From Rhizobium leguminosarum (lineage in GTDB: Bacteria > Pseudomonadota > Alphaproteobacteria > Rhizobiales > Rhizobiaceae), in assembly GCF_002953715.1 (NCBI RefSeq), contig NZ_CP025012.1, forward strand, positions 4,025,001 to 4,089,000: a DNA stretch of 64,000 nt. Direction: 5' to 3'. Shown here piece by piece: positions 1-12,101 of the stretch (position 1 is the first letter of the stretch; each line of letters begins with the position of its first letter). The position numbers and the translations under genes are program-made. The notes under the pieces are model-generated. The model did no database searches. It saw only the letters and a list, made by a program, of their open reading frames with translations, and had not been told where the DNA came from.

Positions 1-884
1 GCAGCGAACCGCCGATGCTGGATGCCATCGCCACCGCCTTCGACGACAATTCCTTCGCACCGCCCCCCGGCCAGAACCTGCCGCGCGTCTATGACGGCAT
101 CTATCGTGCTGCCCTTTCCTACGGCATGACCAAGGATATGACGGCGCTGATCATCAAGCTGCTCGCCAGCAATGTCGATTTCCAGGCGCAGCTGAGGCCG
201 ACCGACAGTCTCGAGGCTTTCTTCTCCGTCGCCGACAGCGCCGGCCAGGCGACCGAGGATTCCGAACTGCTCTATGTCAATGCCCGTTTCGGCGACACGC
301 AGACGCGCTTCTATCGCTTCCAGGACCCCGACGACGGCACGGTCGATTATTTCGACGAGAACGGCAAGAGCATCCGCCAGTTCCTGCTGCGCAACCCGGT
401 GCCGAACGGCATCTTCAAATCGGGCTTCGGCATGCGCCGCCACCCCATCCTCGGTTTTGCCCGCATGCACACCGGCGTCGATTGGGCAGCGCCGCGCGGC
501 ACGGCGATCATCGCCGCCGGCAATGGCACGGTCGAAAAAGCCGGCTGGGATTCCGGCGGTTACGGCAACCAGACGATCGTCCGCCATGCCAATGGCTATG
601 AATCCTCCTACAATCACCAGAGCGCCATCGCCAAGGGCGTCGTCCCCGGCGCCAAGATCCGCCAGGGCCAGGTGATTGGCTGGGTCGGCACGACGGGCGA
701 ATCCACCGGCCCACACCTGCATTACGAGCTGATCGTCAACGGCACCAAGGTCGATCCGCTGCGTATCCGCCTGCCGGGCGGCAAATCGCTACAGGGCGAG
801 GCGCTGGCGAAATTCGAGGACGAGCGCAAGCGCATCGATACGCTGCTGAACAACCAGACGCCGGACCAGGTGGCGAGCAAGTAG
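1..884 (+). CDS. M23-family metallopeptidase (C-terminal part; runs in from the left edge)
   Basis: The reading frame is open from base 3, so the gene starts outside the window and only about 293 C-terminal residues are visible. The M23 (LytM-type) zinc site is present: an upstream RRHP histidine, then HTGVD (the HxxxD motif, about 469-483) and HLHYEL (the HxH motif, about 715-730). Family members are periplasmic peptidoglycan endopeptidases, or inactive activators of amidases; with all metal ligands kept, an active enzyme is expected here. The protein ends in a charged tail after the peptidase fold. The gene is convergent with clpB and shares a bidirectional terminator with it. Confidence 0.88.
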   Translation, partial: SEPPMLDAIATAFDDNSFAPPPGQNLPRVYDGIYRAALSYGMTKDMTALIIKLLASNVDFQAQLRPTDSLEAFFSVADSAGQATEDSELLYVNARFGDTQTRFYRFQDPDDGTVDYFDENGKSIRQFLLRNPVPNGIFKSGFGMRRHPILGFARMHTGVDWAAPRGTAIIAAGNGTVEKAGWDSGGYGNQTIVRHANGYESSYNHQSAIAKGVVPGAKIRQGQVIGWVGTTGESTGPHLHYELIVNGTKVDPLRIRLPGGKSLQGEALAKFEDERKRIDTLLNNQTPDQVASK

Positions 885-935
885 CGTCCATCTACGCTGC
901 TTCCCCTCCAACAGACGCCTCGGCCACCAGGCGAA

Positions 936-960
936 AAATGGCGGCCCGAAGCCGCCATTT
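936..960. terminator. Bidirectional terminator between M23 peptidase and clpB
   Basis: A perfect 10-bp stem with a 5-base loop (AAATGGCGGC / GCCGCCATTT) sits between two convergent stop codons at 884 and 983. The A-rich left flank and the TTT on the right give a short U tract in both directions. Confidence 0.8.
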
Positions 961-982
961 ATCATTCATCCGGCAAACCGGT

Positions 983-3583
<2,601 letters not shown>

Positions 3584-3702
3584 ATTCTACCTCCATGGAT
3601 CGCCCTGCCCTGTCGAGGCGCAGACCGATGATTGAGATCGACCCCCTGAAAAGGCAGGTCGTGCTTTGCCCGTCTGGGATTTGGGCGAAGCAGTTCGAAG
3701 AG

Positions 3703-3732
3703 AATATGGTAGCCTGTTCTATGAGTTTAAAG
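3703..3732 (-). promoter_or_regulatory. Possible sigma-32 (RpoH) promoter for clpB
   Basis: Read on the minus strand, CTTTAAA is followed 16 bases later by CCATATT. This resembles the heat-shock promoter pattern (CTTGAA ... CCATAT) and lies about 120 bases before the clpB start. The third -35 base is off consensus and the spacer is long, so this is a candidate only. Confidence 0.35.
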
Positions 3733-3743
3733 AGCCCATAAAA

Positions 3744-3776
3744 TGAAAATCCCCGGCACAAGGCCGGGGATTTTCA
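3744..3776 (-). terminator. Rho-independent terminator downstream of the DUF4167 gene
   Basis: A 13- to 14-bp perfect stem (GAAAATCCCCGGC / GCCGGGGATTTTC) with loop ACAAG and flanking A/T runs lies 60 bases past the DUF4167 stop. It separates that gene from the clpB promoter region. Confidence 0.85.
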
Positions 3777-3835
3777 AGCTAATTCGAGCAGATGGCATGA
3801 ACCTCACGCTCTCCCCTGAAGGGGAAGCGAAATCC

Positions 3836-4606
3836 TCATTCCGATGCGACGTCAGCCAGCACCGGCGCCTCGGCAGAGGCGCCCTCGCCTTCAGCCGCGG
3901 CTTCTTCGCCCTCAGCACCGCGACGCGGGCGACGGGGACGGCTGCCGGTGCTGCGGCGGCGGGGCTGGCGTTCGCGCGGCTGGCCGCCGGCACCTTCCTC
4001 GTCCATCGCGACTTCAGCCGGAATGCCTTCGATCTCCGGCTGCGGGCCGGTTCCATCGATGACCTCGGACTGGGGTGCCGGTGCAGGCGCCTGAGCGGCT
4101 ACCGGCTTCGGCTGTGCCTGCGGCTGGTGTTGTCTGCTCTGCTGCGGCTGGTGCGGCCGGCTCTGCGGCGGCTGGACGATAACGACATCGTCGCCGTCAT
4201 TGTCATTCTCGTTCTCATTGTTATCCATATCATCGCCGTCGCGGTCCGCACCGTCGCGATCATTGTACTCGCCGCGGTCGTCGCGCTGGAAGCGTTCCTG
4301 CATCTGCGCCTGGGCGCTGGCGATGATACGATTGTAATGTTCGGCGTGCTGGAGATAGTTCTCGGCCATCACACGATCACCGGAGCTATGGGCGTCGCGG
4401 GCGAGCTGCGCGTATTTTTCGGCGATATGCTGCGCCGTACCGCGAATCTTCACATCGGGGCCGGAGCTGTCATAGCTCCGGGTGAGCGGATTGCCGCCCT
4501 TGCGGTTGAAATTGTTGTTATTGTTATTTCCACCGCCGCCGCCACCGCCGCCGCCGTTATTGTTACCACGCCCTCGACCGCGCTTGTTCTGCTGTCCTGG
4601 CCTCAT
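3836..4606 (-). CDS. DUF4167 domain protein with low-complexity basic and acidic tracts
   Basis: About 256 residues. The start at 4606 was chosen because an AGGTGA site precedes that ATG and the conserved MRPGQQNKRGRGR beginning follows; the longer open frame upstream is not conserved-looking. An Arg/Gly N-terminus runs into nine Gly flanked by Asn runs, then the conserved DUF4167 block (NPLTRSYDSSGPDVKIRG... AENYLQHAEHYNRI). After that come an acidic Asp/Asn/Glu stretch, a Gln/Pro/His stretch and an RRPRR tail. The composition suggests nucleic-acid binding, but that is inference; the family has no settled function. It is followed by a strong terminator. Confidence 0.85.
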   Translation of the reverse strand: MRPGQQNKRGRGRGNNNGGGGGGGGGNNNNNNFNRKGGNPLTRSYDSSGPDVKIRGTAQHIAEKYAQLARDAHSSGDRVMAENYLQHAEHYNRIIASAQAQMQERFQRDDRGEYNDRDGADRDGDDMDNNENENDNDGDDVVIVQPPQSRPHQPQQSRQHQPQAQPKPVAAQAPAPAPQSEVIDGTGPQPEIEGIPAEVAMDEEGAGGQPRERQPRRRSTGSRPRRPRRGAEGEEAAAEGEGASAEAPVLADVASE

Positions 4607-4947
4607 AGATCGTTCACCTGAATTCTCTGTTTGTGATGGATACATGGCACCAACCGCCATGACCGGAAACCGGGTCAGGACCTTTGTGCCGCGAGCATAC
4701 TGCGCCTTTGCGCCGACCTGCCGCTTGGTTCTCAAGTCAGTTTGACTGATTCACGCATTGGGTCGTGTTCAACCGTTGAAACTCTCGTTTAAAAGAGCGG
4801 ACCCCCGAGGCAAACCAAGTACCGAACGAATCTCGTTCATTCCTATCTGCCCAACACGTGACCGCAACCTATATTGCTTCACCGGGAAATCCAAGCCTTT
4901 TCTTCGCAATAACAATAATGTCCTGTTCAATGCCGCATTATCGTCTC
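4607..4947. other. 341-bp gene-free region upstream of the DUF4167 gene
   Basis: No convincing gene. It contains three short perfect inverted repeats: TCAGT-TTG-ACTGA (4737-4749), TTCAAC-C-GTTGAA (4768-4780) and GAACGA-ATC-TCGTTC (4824-4838). It must hold the promoter of the minus-strand DUF4167 gene and the 3' end signals of prmC, but no clear -35/-10 pair or terminator was recognised. Confidence 0.5.
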
Positions 4948-5808
4948 TCACGCGAGCGCGAACACAAGCACCCTGTCGTTCTGACCATAATCTTTCACGG
5001 ATTTGAGGCACCTGAAGCCTTTCGCTTCAAAGATCGCCGTCACGTCGTTACACTGATCGTAGCCGATCTCCAGTCCGACGACCCCATCGGGCCTGATGAA
5101 CCTTGCCGCATCCTTGGCTATCGCTTTGTAAGCGTCAAGCCCATCCGGGCCGCCATCCAGAGCCGCAGCCGGATCAAATTTCGTCACTTCGGGAGCGAGA
5201 TCGTGAATGACATTGGAAGCAATATAGGGCGGATTTGAGACAATCGCGTGAAAGGATCCCTGAATGTCCTCGAACCAACTCGATTGGACGGCCTGAAAAC
5301 GATCCTGCAACCCGTTTCTTTCTGCATTCGATCTTGCCGTCAAAAGTGCATCCGCCGATATGTCGCTGCCGACACCTGACGCATCAGGACATTCGCTCAA
5401 AAGCGCAAGGCATATCGCCCCGGTCCCGGTTCCCATGTCAAGGATATGGAGACGGCTTTGTGCCTTTGCAAGGTCTTTGAGATAGACGAGAACCGTATCG
5501 ACTAGGATTTCCGTATCCGGCCGCGGTTCCAGCGTTTCTGCCGAGAGCCGCAGCGGCAGGCCATAGAATTCCCGCTCGCCGAGAATCCGATGCACCGGTT
5601 CATGGCCGATCCGCCGCTCCAGCGCCTTGAAAATCACTTCGGCCTGCTCAGGAGAAAGCCTCTCGGCCGATCGCGTCAACAGCTCGGTCGGCGACAATGT
5701 CAGAAGGCCCGCGACAAGCAGCCGCGCATCGGTCGCCGGGTCGACGATACCTGCTTCGGTGAAGCGACGGCGCGCTTCGGCAAGCATATCGGCGACCGTC
5801 GAGCTCAT
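4948..5808 (-). CDS. prmC: Release-factor glutamine methyltransferase PrmC
   Basis: 286 residues. PrmC methylates the glutamine of the GGQ motif of RF1 and RF2 with S-adenosylmethionine. The SAM-binding loop DMGTGTG (124-130) and the amide-binding NPPY motif (192-195) are both intact, after the helical N-terminal recognition domain. The start codon overlaps the prfA stop by 4 bases (ATGA), so the methylase is translationally coupled to its own substrate RF1. Confidence 0.96.
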   Translation of the reverse strand: MSSTVADMLAEARRRFTEAGIVDPATDARLLVAGLLTLSPTELLTRSAERLSPEQAEVIFKALERRIGHEPVHRILGEREFYGLPLRLSAETLEPRPDTEILVDTVLVYLKDLAKAQSRLHILDMGTGTGAICLALLSECPDASGVGSDISADALLTARSNAERNGLQDRFQAVQSSWFEDIQGSFHAIVSNPPYIASNVIHDLAPEVTKFDPAAALDGGPDGLDAYKAIAKDAARFIRPDGVVGLEIGYDQCNDVTAIFEAKGFRCLKSVKDYGQNDRVLVFALA

Positions 5809-6884
5809 TGTTGCTCGCCGAGCTGTGCCAGCTGGCTGGCCTGGTAATCGGCCATCAGCGCGTCGACGACCTCCTCGATCTCGCCTTCCATCATTCGGTC
5901 GAGCTTATAAAGCGTCAGATTGATGCGATGGTCAGTCACTCGCCCCTGCGGGAAATTATAGGTGCGAATGCGTTCGGAGCGATCGCCGGAGCCGACCTGG
6001 CTTTTGCGATCGGCAGAGCGCTCGCTGTCGGCCCTCTGCCGCTCGGCATCGTAAAGCCTGGAGCGCAGCACCTGCATCGCCTTGGCGCGATTTTGGTGTT
6101 GCGATTTTTCCGAGCTGGTAACGACGATGCCGCTCGGCAGGTGGGTGATGCGCACCGCCGAGTCAGTCGTATTGACGTGCTGGCCACCAGCACCCGAAGA
6201 GCGCATCGTGTCGATGCGGATGTCTTCAGCCCGGATCTCGATGTCGATCTCCTCGGCCTCTGGCAGCACCGCCACCGTCGCGGCCGACGTGTGGATGCGC
6301 CCGCCCGCCTCGGTTTCCGGCACACGCTGCACGCGATGCACGCCGGATTCGAATTTCAGCTTGGCGAAGACGCCCCTGCCGGTGATCGTCGCGATGATTT
6401 CCTTGTAGCCGCCGGCTTCGCCCTCGCTCGCCGAGAGCACCTCCACCTTCCAGCCCTTTTCCGCCGCAAAGCGCTCATACATGCGAAAGAGATCGCCGGC
6501 GAAAAGGGCGGCTTCCGAGCCGCCCGTGCCGGCGCGGATTTCGAGGATCGCGCTCTTTTCGTCCGCTGCATCCTTCGGCAGAAGCAGGATCTGCATCTCC
6601 TGTTCCAGCGCCTCGATCTGCTCTTTCACCTCGGGCAGCTCCAACTCGGCGAGGTCGCGCATCTCGCGGTCGACCGACCTGTCCTCGAGCAGCGTTTCGA
6701 GATCGGCAAGCTCGGCGACCGCCTTCTCATAGACGCGGATCTTCGTCACGACAGGCTGCAGCTCGGAATATTCGGATGCGAGCTTCACATAGACATCGGC
6801 AGCCGGACCAGCCGACATGCGCGCCTCGATCTCGCCGAAACGGCGTTCCAGCTCGCGCATCTTTTCAACGGGAAGTTTCGCCAC
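5805..6884 (-). CDS. prfA: Peptide chain release factor 1
   Basis: 359 residues, normal RF1 length. It reads UAA and UAG stop codons. The GGQ catalytic motif is at 233-235, and the P-x-T codon-recognition tripeptide appears as PET at 189-191, which marks it as RF1 rather than RF2. The N-terminal coiled coil spans about 1-110. Coupled to prmC by a 4-base overlap and 29 bases downstream of ptsP. Confidence 0.97.
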   Translation of the reverse strand: MAKLPVEKMRELERRFGEIEARMSAGPAADVYVKLASEYSELQPVVTKIRVYEKAVAELADLETLLEDRSVDREMRDLAELELPEVKEQIEALEQEMQILLLPKDAADEKSAILEIRAGTGGSEAALFAGDLFRMYERFAAEKGWKVEVLSASEGEAGGYKEIIATITGRGVFAKLKFESGVHRVQRVPETEAGGRIHTSAATVAVLPEAEEIDIEIRAEDIRIDTMRSSGAGGQHVNTTDSAVRITHLPSGIVVTSSEKSQHQNRAKAMQVLRSRLYDAERQRADSERSADRKSQVGSGDRSERIRTYNFPQGRVTDHRINLTLYKLDRMMEGEIEEVVDALMADYQASQLAQLGEQQ

Positions 6885-6913
6885 CCTTCACTCCGATTCT
6901 TCTTAATATCTGT

Positions 6914-9181
6914 CTAAAGGGGAATATTGTGGCTCTCGGCGAAGCGGGCAAGCACCTCGCGCATCGGCATCAAGGCGTGGTGATCATCCAGCACCTCGTT
7001 CATCGCCTTCGTCAGCGCTCCGACATCCAGCCCGAGCAGCATCGCCTTCACCGGTCCGATCGAGGCCGGCGACATCGAGATCGAGCGGAAGCCAATGCCG
7101 AGCAGCGCCATCGCCGAGATGGGTTTGCTGGCGAGCTCGCCGCAGAGCGTCACCGGCGTCTTGTTCCGCTCCGCCCCGCGCACGATATCGCGCAGGATAC
7201 GCAAGAACGGCTTGCCGAGCGGATCGAAGCGGTCCGAAACCCTTGCATTGCCGCGATCGACCGCCATCGAGAACTGGAAGAGGTCGTTCGAACCGACTGA
7301 CACGAAATCGACCGCCTCCATCAGTTCGTCGAGTTGCCAAAGCAGTGCCGGCACCTCCAGCATCGCCCCGAATTGCAGCTTGCGCGGCAAGCCGTGGCCG
7401 AAGCGCGAGAGATGCTGCACTTCCTTCTGCAAGAGCTCGCGCACCATCTTCAGCTCAGAAACCTCGGTCACCATCGGCACCATCAGCTTCAGCTCGGTGT
7501 CGGCCGATGCCTTCAGCAGGGCGCGCAACTGGGTGCGCAACAGTCCCGGCCGGTCGAGCGACAGCCGGATGGCGCGCCAGCCGAGTGCCGGATTTTCTTC
7601 CTCATGGCCGCGGAAATAGGGCACCACCTTGTCGCCGCCGATATCAAGCGTACGGAAGGTGACGGGGCGGCCCGCCGCCTGTTTTATCACATTGCGATAG
7701 AACTGTTCCTGCTCGTCCGCCTTTGGCATGGTGGAGGCGATCATGAACTGCAGCTCGGTCCGGAAGAGGCCGATGCCCTCGGCGCCCGATTCCGAAAGCT
7801 GCGGCAGGTCGACCAACAGCCCCGCATTCATCATCAGCGCGATCCGCTGCCCATCCTTGGTCACCGGCTCGACGGCGCGCAACGCCCGGAACTGTTCCTG
7901 CCGCCTGGCGCGGAAGCGGACCTTTTCCTCATAGGAACGCCGGTGATCGGCCATCGGCCGCAGATGAACATGTCCCTCGTCGGCATCGATGATCACGGCA
8001 TCACCATTCTCGGCGAGCGCCACCACACCAGCCGCCTGGCCGATGACCGGAATGCCCATGGCGCGCGCGACGATCACCACGTGGCTCGTCACCGCCCCTT
8101 CTTCCAACACCAGCCCACGCACATTGGAACGCGGATAATCGAGCAGCTCGGCTGCCCCCATGGCGCGCGCCAGGATGATTGCGTCGCTGGGGAAACCTTC
8201 GGCAGTCGTCCGGCCGGTATAACCCGTCAACTGTCTGAGCAGCCGGTTCGCCAGATCCTCGAAATCATGCATGCGTTCGCGCAGATAAGGGTCGGTCAAC
8301 CGCATCATCCGCGCCTTGGTGTCGCTCTGCACCTTCTCGACCGCCGCTTCCGCCGTCAGGCCGTTGCGGATCGCCTCCTCGAGCTTGCGCACCCAGCCCT
8401 GGTCATGGGCGAACATGCGATAGGTTTCGAGCACCTCACGATGTTCGCCCTCCATCGACACGTCGCGACGCGACAGCATGTCGTCGATCGAAATCCGAAG
8501 CGAGCCCATGGCTTCGGCCAGCCGCCGGATTTCCTTCTCTGCATCCTCGTTGAGCAGGTTGGTGACGACGATGCGCGGCTCGTGTAGCACGACGTAGCCG
8601 AGGCCGATGCCGTCATTATAAGTGTCGCCGTCGACGGTCACCGAGCGCGTCAGGTCGAGTTCGAGGCCCGGCTTGGTGATCTTCTTGAGTTCGCCGGTGG
8701 CGATCATCTCGGCAAGCACCATCGCCGTCGTCTCGAGCGCTTCCAGCTCTTCCTCGCGATAGTTGCGGCTCGCCTTGTTCTGCACGACGAGAACGCCGAG
8801 CGATCGCCCGGTCCTGAGGATCGGCACGCCGAGGAAGGAATGGTAGATTTCTTCGCCCGTCTCCGGCAGGTAGCGGAAAGCAGGGTGCGACTGCGCGTCG
8901 GAAAGGTTCAACGGCTGGGCCGAAGCCGCGATGGTGCCGACCAGGCCCTGCCCCATCTTCAGTTGCGCCAGATGCACGGCCTCGCGGTTGAGGCCTTCGG
9001 TCGCGTAGAGTTCGAGTACGCCGTCGGCGCGCAGCACATAGACGGAGCAAACCTCCGCCACCATATTGCCGGCGATCTGGCGGACGATCCGGTCAAGACG
9101 CTCCTGCGGCTCCAGCGGCTCCGCCATCAACTCGCGCAGCCGCCTGAGCAGCACGCGCGGACCGCCGGAAAGGTCTCTCAT
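6914..9181 (-). CDS. ptsP: PTS enzyme I-Ntr (PEP-protein phosphotransferase)
   Basis: 755 residues. It starts the nitrogen-type phosphotransferase relay by taking phosphate from PEP and passing it to NPr and then EIIA-Ntr. A GAF sensory domain (about 25-165) is followed by the PEP-utiliser N-terminal domain, the phosphohistidine swivelling domain with the active His at 367 (GAVTSHVV), and the TIM-barrel PEP-binding domain with the LCGE catalytic cysteine near the end. The GAF domain distinguishes it from sugar-type enzyme I. It lies 89 bases downstream of lysC. In the family the GAF domain responds to nitrogen status through glutamine. Confidence 0.96.
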   Translation of the reverse strand: MRDLSGGPRVLLRRLRELMAEPLEPQERLDRIVRQIAGNMVAEVCSVYVLRADGVLELYATEGLNREAVHLAQLKMGQGLVGTIAASAQPLNLSDAQSHPAFRYLPETGEEIYHSFLGVPILRTGRSLGVLVVQNKASRNYREEELEALETTAMVLAEMIATGELKKITKPGLELDLTRSVTVDGDTYNDGIGLGYVVLHEPRIVVTNLLNEDAEKEIRRLAEAMGSLRISIDDMLSRRDVSMEGEHREVLETYRMFAHDQGWVRKLEEAIRNGLTAEAAVEKVQSDTKARMMRLTDPYLRERMHDFEDLANRLLRQLTGYTGRTTAEGFPSDAIILARAMGAAELLDYPRSNVRGLVLEEGAVTSHVVIVARAMGIPVIGQAAGVVALAENGDAVIIDADEGHVHLRPMADHRRSYEEKVRFRARRQEQFRALRAVEPVTKDGQRIALMMNAGLLVDLPQLSESGAEGIGLFRTELQFMIASTMPKADEQEQFYRNVIKQAAGRPVTFRTLDIGGDKVVPYFRGHEEENPALGWRAIRLSLDRPGLLRTQLRALLKASADTELKLMVPMVTEVSELKMVRELLQKEVQHLSRFGHGLPRKLQFGAMLEVPALLWQLDELMEAVDFVSVGSNDLFQFSMAVDRGNARVSDRFDPLGKPFLRILRDIVRGAERNKTPVTLCGELASKPISAMALLGIGFRSISMSPASIGPVKAMLLGLDVGALTKAMNEVLDDHHALMPMREVLARFAESHNIPL

Positions 9182-9270
9182 GGCGTCTCAAGCTCCCGAA
9201 ACAACGCACTCAGTCCCGGCAGGCCGGCCCTCGTCTCCTCAACCTGAAGGGGCAGGCCGCCCACTGGGAA

Positions 9271-10545
9271 TCAATTCTTATCCAGACCGTAGCAGGAATG
9301 CAAAGTCCTGACAGCGAGTTCTGCATAGGGACCGTCGATCAGGATGGAAATCTTGATCTCGGAGGTGGTGATCGCCTTGATGTTGATGCCTTTTTCGGCA
9401 AGTGCACGAAATGCGGTCGCAGCCACGCCCGCGTGGCTGCGCATGCCGATGCCGATGACCGATACTTTCACCAGCCCCGATTCGTTCTGCACGACATCGT
9501 AGCCGATCTTCTCCTTATGGTCGCCGAGCACCTTGATCGCCTTCTCGACGTCGCCTGACGGCACGGTGAAGGTCATGTCGGTCTTCGACCCGTCCTCGGA
9601 GATATTCTGGACGATCATGTCGACATTGATATGGGATTCGGCGAGCGGCCCGAAGATCGCCGCGGAAACGCCCGGCCGGTCGGCAAGACGGCGAAGCGAG
9701 ATCTGAGCCTCATCCTTGGCATAGGCGATGCCGGTGACTACTTCCTGTTCCACGATTTCATCCTCGTCACAAATCAGCGTTCCGGGTGGGTTCAGCAGAT
9801 CACCCATGCCCGGAGCATCGGGGTCTTCGAATGACGAGCGCACGAAGGTGCGCACCTTGTGCACCATGGCAAGCTCGACCGAACGCACCTGCAATACCTT
9901 GGCGCCGAGCGAGGCCATTTCCAGCATTTCTTCGAAGGCGATCTTCTTCAGCCTGCGCGCCTTCGGCACGATGCGCGGGTCGGTCGTGTAGACGCCGTCG
10001 ACATCAGTATAGATATCGCAGCGGTCTGCCTTGACAGCTGCCGCGATTGCGACGGCCGAAGTGTCCGATCCGCCGCGCCCGAGCGTCGCGATACGGTTGT
10101 CGGGTCCCAACCCCTGGAAGCCGGAGATGACCGCGACCTGCCCCTCGCCCATGCGTTTGACGATGTCGGAGCCGTCAATCTCCATGATCCGTGCCGCGCC
10201 ATGCGCGTTGTCGGTGCGGATCGGGATCTGCCATCCCTGCCAGGAACGGGCATTGATATCCATCGCCTGCAATGCGATCGCCAGCAGCCCGGATGTCACC
10301 TGCTCGCCGGATGCGACCACCGCGTCATATTCCCGCGCATCGTAAAACGGAGAATTGGCGCCGATCACCTTTGGCGTGCCCTGGACCCAGCCGACCAGTT
10401 CATTGGTCTTGCCGGACATGGCCGACACCACCACCGCGACCTCGTGCCCGGCATCGACTTCGCGTTTTACGTGGCGGGCAACATTCTTGATGCGGTCCAG
10501 GTCAGCGACGGACGTGCCGCCGAATTTCATTACGATGCGTGCCAT
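9271..10545 (-). CDS. lysC: Aspartate kinase
   Basis: 424 residues. It phosphorylates aspartate, the first step towards lysine, threonine, methionine and diaminopimelate. It begins MARIVMKFGGTSV, with the KFGGTS substrate loop, and carries the amino acid kinase domain to about 260 and then a pair of ACT domains to the C-terminus for feedback control. It is a single-function enzyme with no fused homoserine dehydrogenase. First gene of the lysC-ptsP-prfA-prmC series; divergent from ubiG across a 295-bp gap. Confidence 0.96.
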   Translation of the reverse strand: MARIVMKFGGTSVADLDRIKNVARHVKREVDAGHEVAVVVSAMSGKTNELVGWVQGTPKVIGANSPFYDAREYDAVVASGEQVTSGLLAIALQAMDINARSWQGWQIPIRTDNAHGAARIMEIDGSDIVKRMGEGQVAVISGFQGLGPDNRIATLGRGGSDTSAVAIAAAVKADRCDIYTDVDGVYTTDPRIVPKARRLKKIAFEEMLEMASLGAKVLQVRSVELAMVHKVRTFVRSSFEDPDAPGMGDLLNPPGTLICDEDEIVEQEVVTGIAYAKDEAQISLRRLADRPGVSAAIFGPLAESHINVDMIVQNISEDGSKTDMTFTVPSGDVEKAIKVLGDHKEKIGYDVVQNESGLVKVSVIGIGMRSHAGVAATAFRALAEKGINIKAITTSEIKISILIDGPYAELAVRTLHSCYGLDKN

Positions 10546-10840
10546 ATGCCTCTACCACGACTGGCGCCGGGAAAGCGGAAAACCGGACCCGGCATCACGA
10601 AAGCTCTGGGGCAGACCGCTTGGCCCAAGAGCCGGATTCCCAACTTCCGGAGCCGCTCTAAAGCCCAGGTCCCCAAAGGCCCCAAGTTGCGGCGTCTCTT
10701 AGCGAGTTTGGCGGGGGGAGGCAAGCGCGGGGATAAAAGCTATTGGCGAGCGGTTCCGCCCTCGCCAGTCCTTTGGTCTGCACCCTTGACTTATGCCCCC
10801 GATCGTCCGACTTCACTTTTAGCGAATGAAGGAGTGGACG

Positions 10841-11587
10841 ATGACGGAAGGCGCCAGAAGCACGATCGACCAGGGCGAAGTGGACCGCTTCTCGGCGATG
10901 GCGGCGGAATGGTGGAGCCCGACCGGAAAATTCAGACCGCTGCACAAGTTCAATCCCGTCCGCCTCGGCTATATCCGCGACAAAGCCTGCGAGAATTTCG
11001 GCCGTGATCCGAAAAGCGCCCGCCCGCTCGAGGGCCTGCGCGTGCTCGATATCGGCTGCGGCGGCGGTCTGTTGTCCGAACCTGTCGCCCGCATGGGCGC
11101 CTCCGTCGTCGGCGCCGATCCGTCCGAGAAGAATATTGGCATCGCCTCCACCCATGCGAAGGCCTCCGGCGTTTCGGTCGACTATCGCGCCGTCACCGCC
11201 GAAGAGCTCGCTGAGGCTGGCGAGACCTTCGATATCGTCTTGAACATGGAGGTGGTGGAGCACGTCGCCGATGTCGAATTCTTCATGACGACCTGCGCAA
11301 AAATGGTCCGCCCCGGCGGCCTGATCTTCGTTGCCACCATCAACCGCACGATGAAGGCGGCAGCGCTTGCCATCTTCGCCGCCGAGAACATTCTGCGCTG
11401 GCTGCCGCGCGGAACGCATCAGTATGAAAAGCTGGTACGCCCGGAAGAGCTGGAAAAGCCGCTGGCGGCAAACGGCCTCGAGATCACCGACCGCACCGGC
11501 GTCTTCTTCAATCCGCTATCGAACCAATGGAACCTGTCCAAGGATATGGACGTGAATTATATGCTGCTGGCGAAGCGGCCGGCATAG
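10841..11587 (+). CDS. ubiG: Ubiquinone biosynthesis O-methyltransferase UbiG
   Basis: 248 residues. It performs both O-methylations in ubiquinone synthesis. The SAM-binding motif VLDIGCGGGLLSEP and the later NMEVVEHV and MVRPGG motifs are typical of UbiG/COQ3. An in-frame ATG lies 15 bases earlier, but the AAGGAG just before 10841 and the family N-terminus (STIDQGEVDRFSAMA) favour this start. Divergent from lysC. Confidence 0.95.
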   Translation: MTEGARSTIDQGEVDRFSAMAAEWWSPTGKFRPLHKFNPVRLGYIRDKACENFGRDPKSARPLEGLRVLDIGCGGGLLSEPVARMGASVVGADPSEKNIGIASTHAKASGVSVDYRAVTAEELAEAGETFDIVLNMEVVEHVADVEFFMTTCAKMVRPGGLIFVATINRTMKAAALAIFAAENILRWLPRGTHQYEKLVRPEELEKPLAANGLEITDRTGVFFNPLSNQWNLSKDMDVNYMLLAKRPA

Positions 11588-11672
11588 TTTCCGCCGCCAG
11601 TAAGCCGGCTACACTTTCAGCAGCTCGACATGCAGGCTGAAATTGCAGACGGCCAGACGCGCGGACTGCATG

Positions 11673-12101
11673 TCAGTTTACGTCTTCCGGCAAAACAGGA
11701 ATGGCTGCGATCTCGATGCCCTCTTCGAGGAGCGCCTGCGCCTCGTCGAACGTCGCCTGGCCGATGATGCCGCGGGCATCCGCCTCGCCGTAATGGATCT
11801 TGCGGGCTTCCTCTGGAAATTGCGCGCCGACGTCCTCGGAATTGGCCTTGACCGCCGCAACGGCCTCCTTGAGTTTTTGCAGGGCCTCGCGACGCATGGC
11901 ATCCATCGCCAGCGTCTGCCTCTCGTCCTTCTTCCGCGCCGTCGACACCGAAGGCGCCATCAACAGCTTGGAAATGGCGGCGGAATGACAGACCGGGCAG
12001 GTCAGGAAACCGGTTTCGACCTGACGATCGAAATCGGCGCTTTCCGAAAACCAGCCTTCGAATTCATGGGCATTGTCACAGGTGAGGGAATAGCGGATCA
12101 A
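11673..12101 (-). CDS. DUF1178 family protein
   Basis: 142 residues. It opens MIRYSLTCDNAHEFEGWF and has a second cysteine pair in CPVCHS, giving a C-x(n)-CxxC arrangement that looks like a small zinc ribbon. Function is unknown; the family is widespread in alphaproteobacteria. The start overlaps the stop of the upstream nitrilase-family gene by 4 bases, so the two are co-translated. Confidence 0.88.
   Translation of the reverse strand: MIRYSLTCDNAHEFEGWFSESADFDRQVETGFLTCPVCHSAAISKLLMAPSVSTARKKDERQTLAMDAMRREALQKLKEAVAAVKANSEDVGAQFPEEARKIHYGEADARGIIGQATFDEAQALLEEGIEIAAIPVLPEDVN

Noticed and set aside
10546..10840. A possible leader peptide or riboswitch between lysC and ubiG
   Set aside because: No conserved riboswitch core, no terminator/antiterminator pair and no Lys- or Thr-rich leader could be found.
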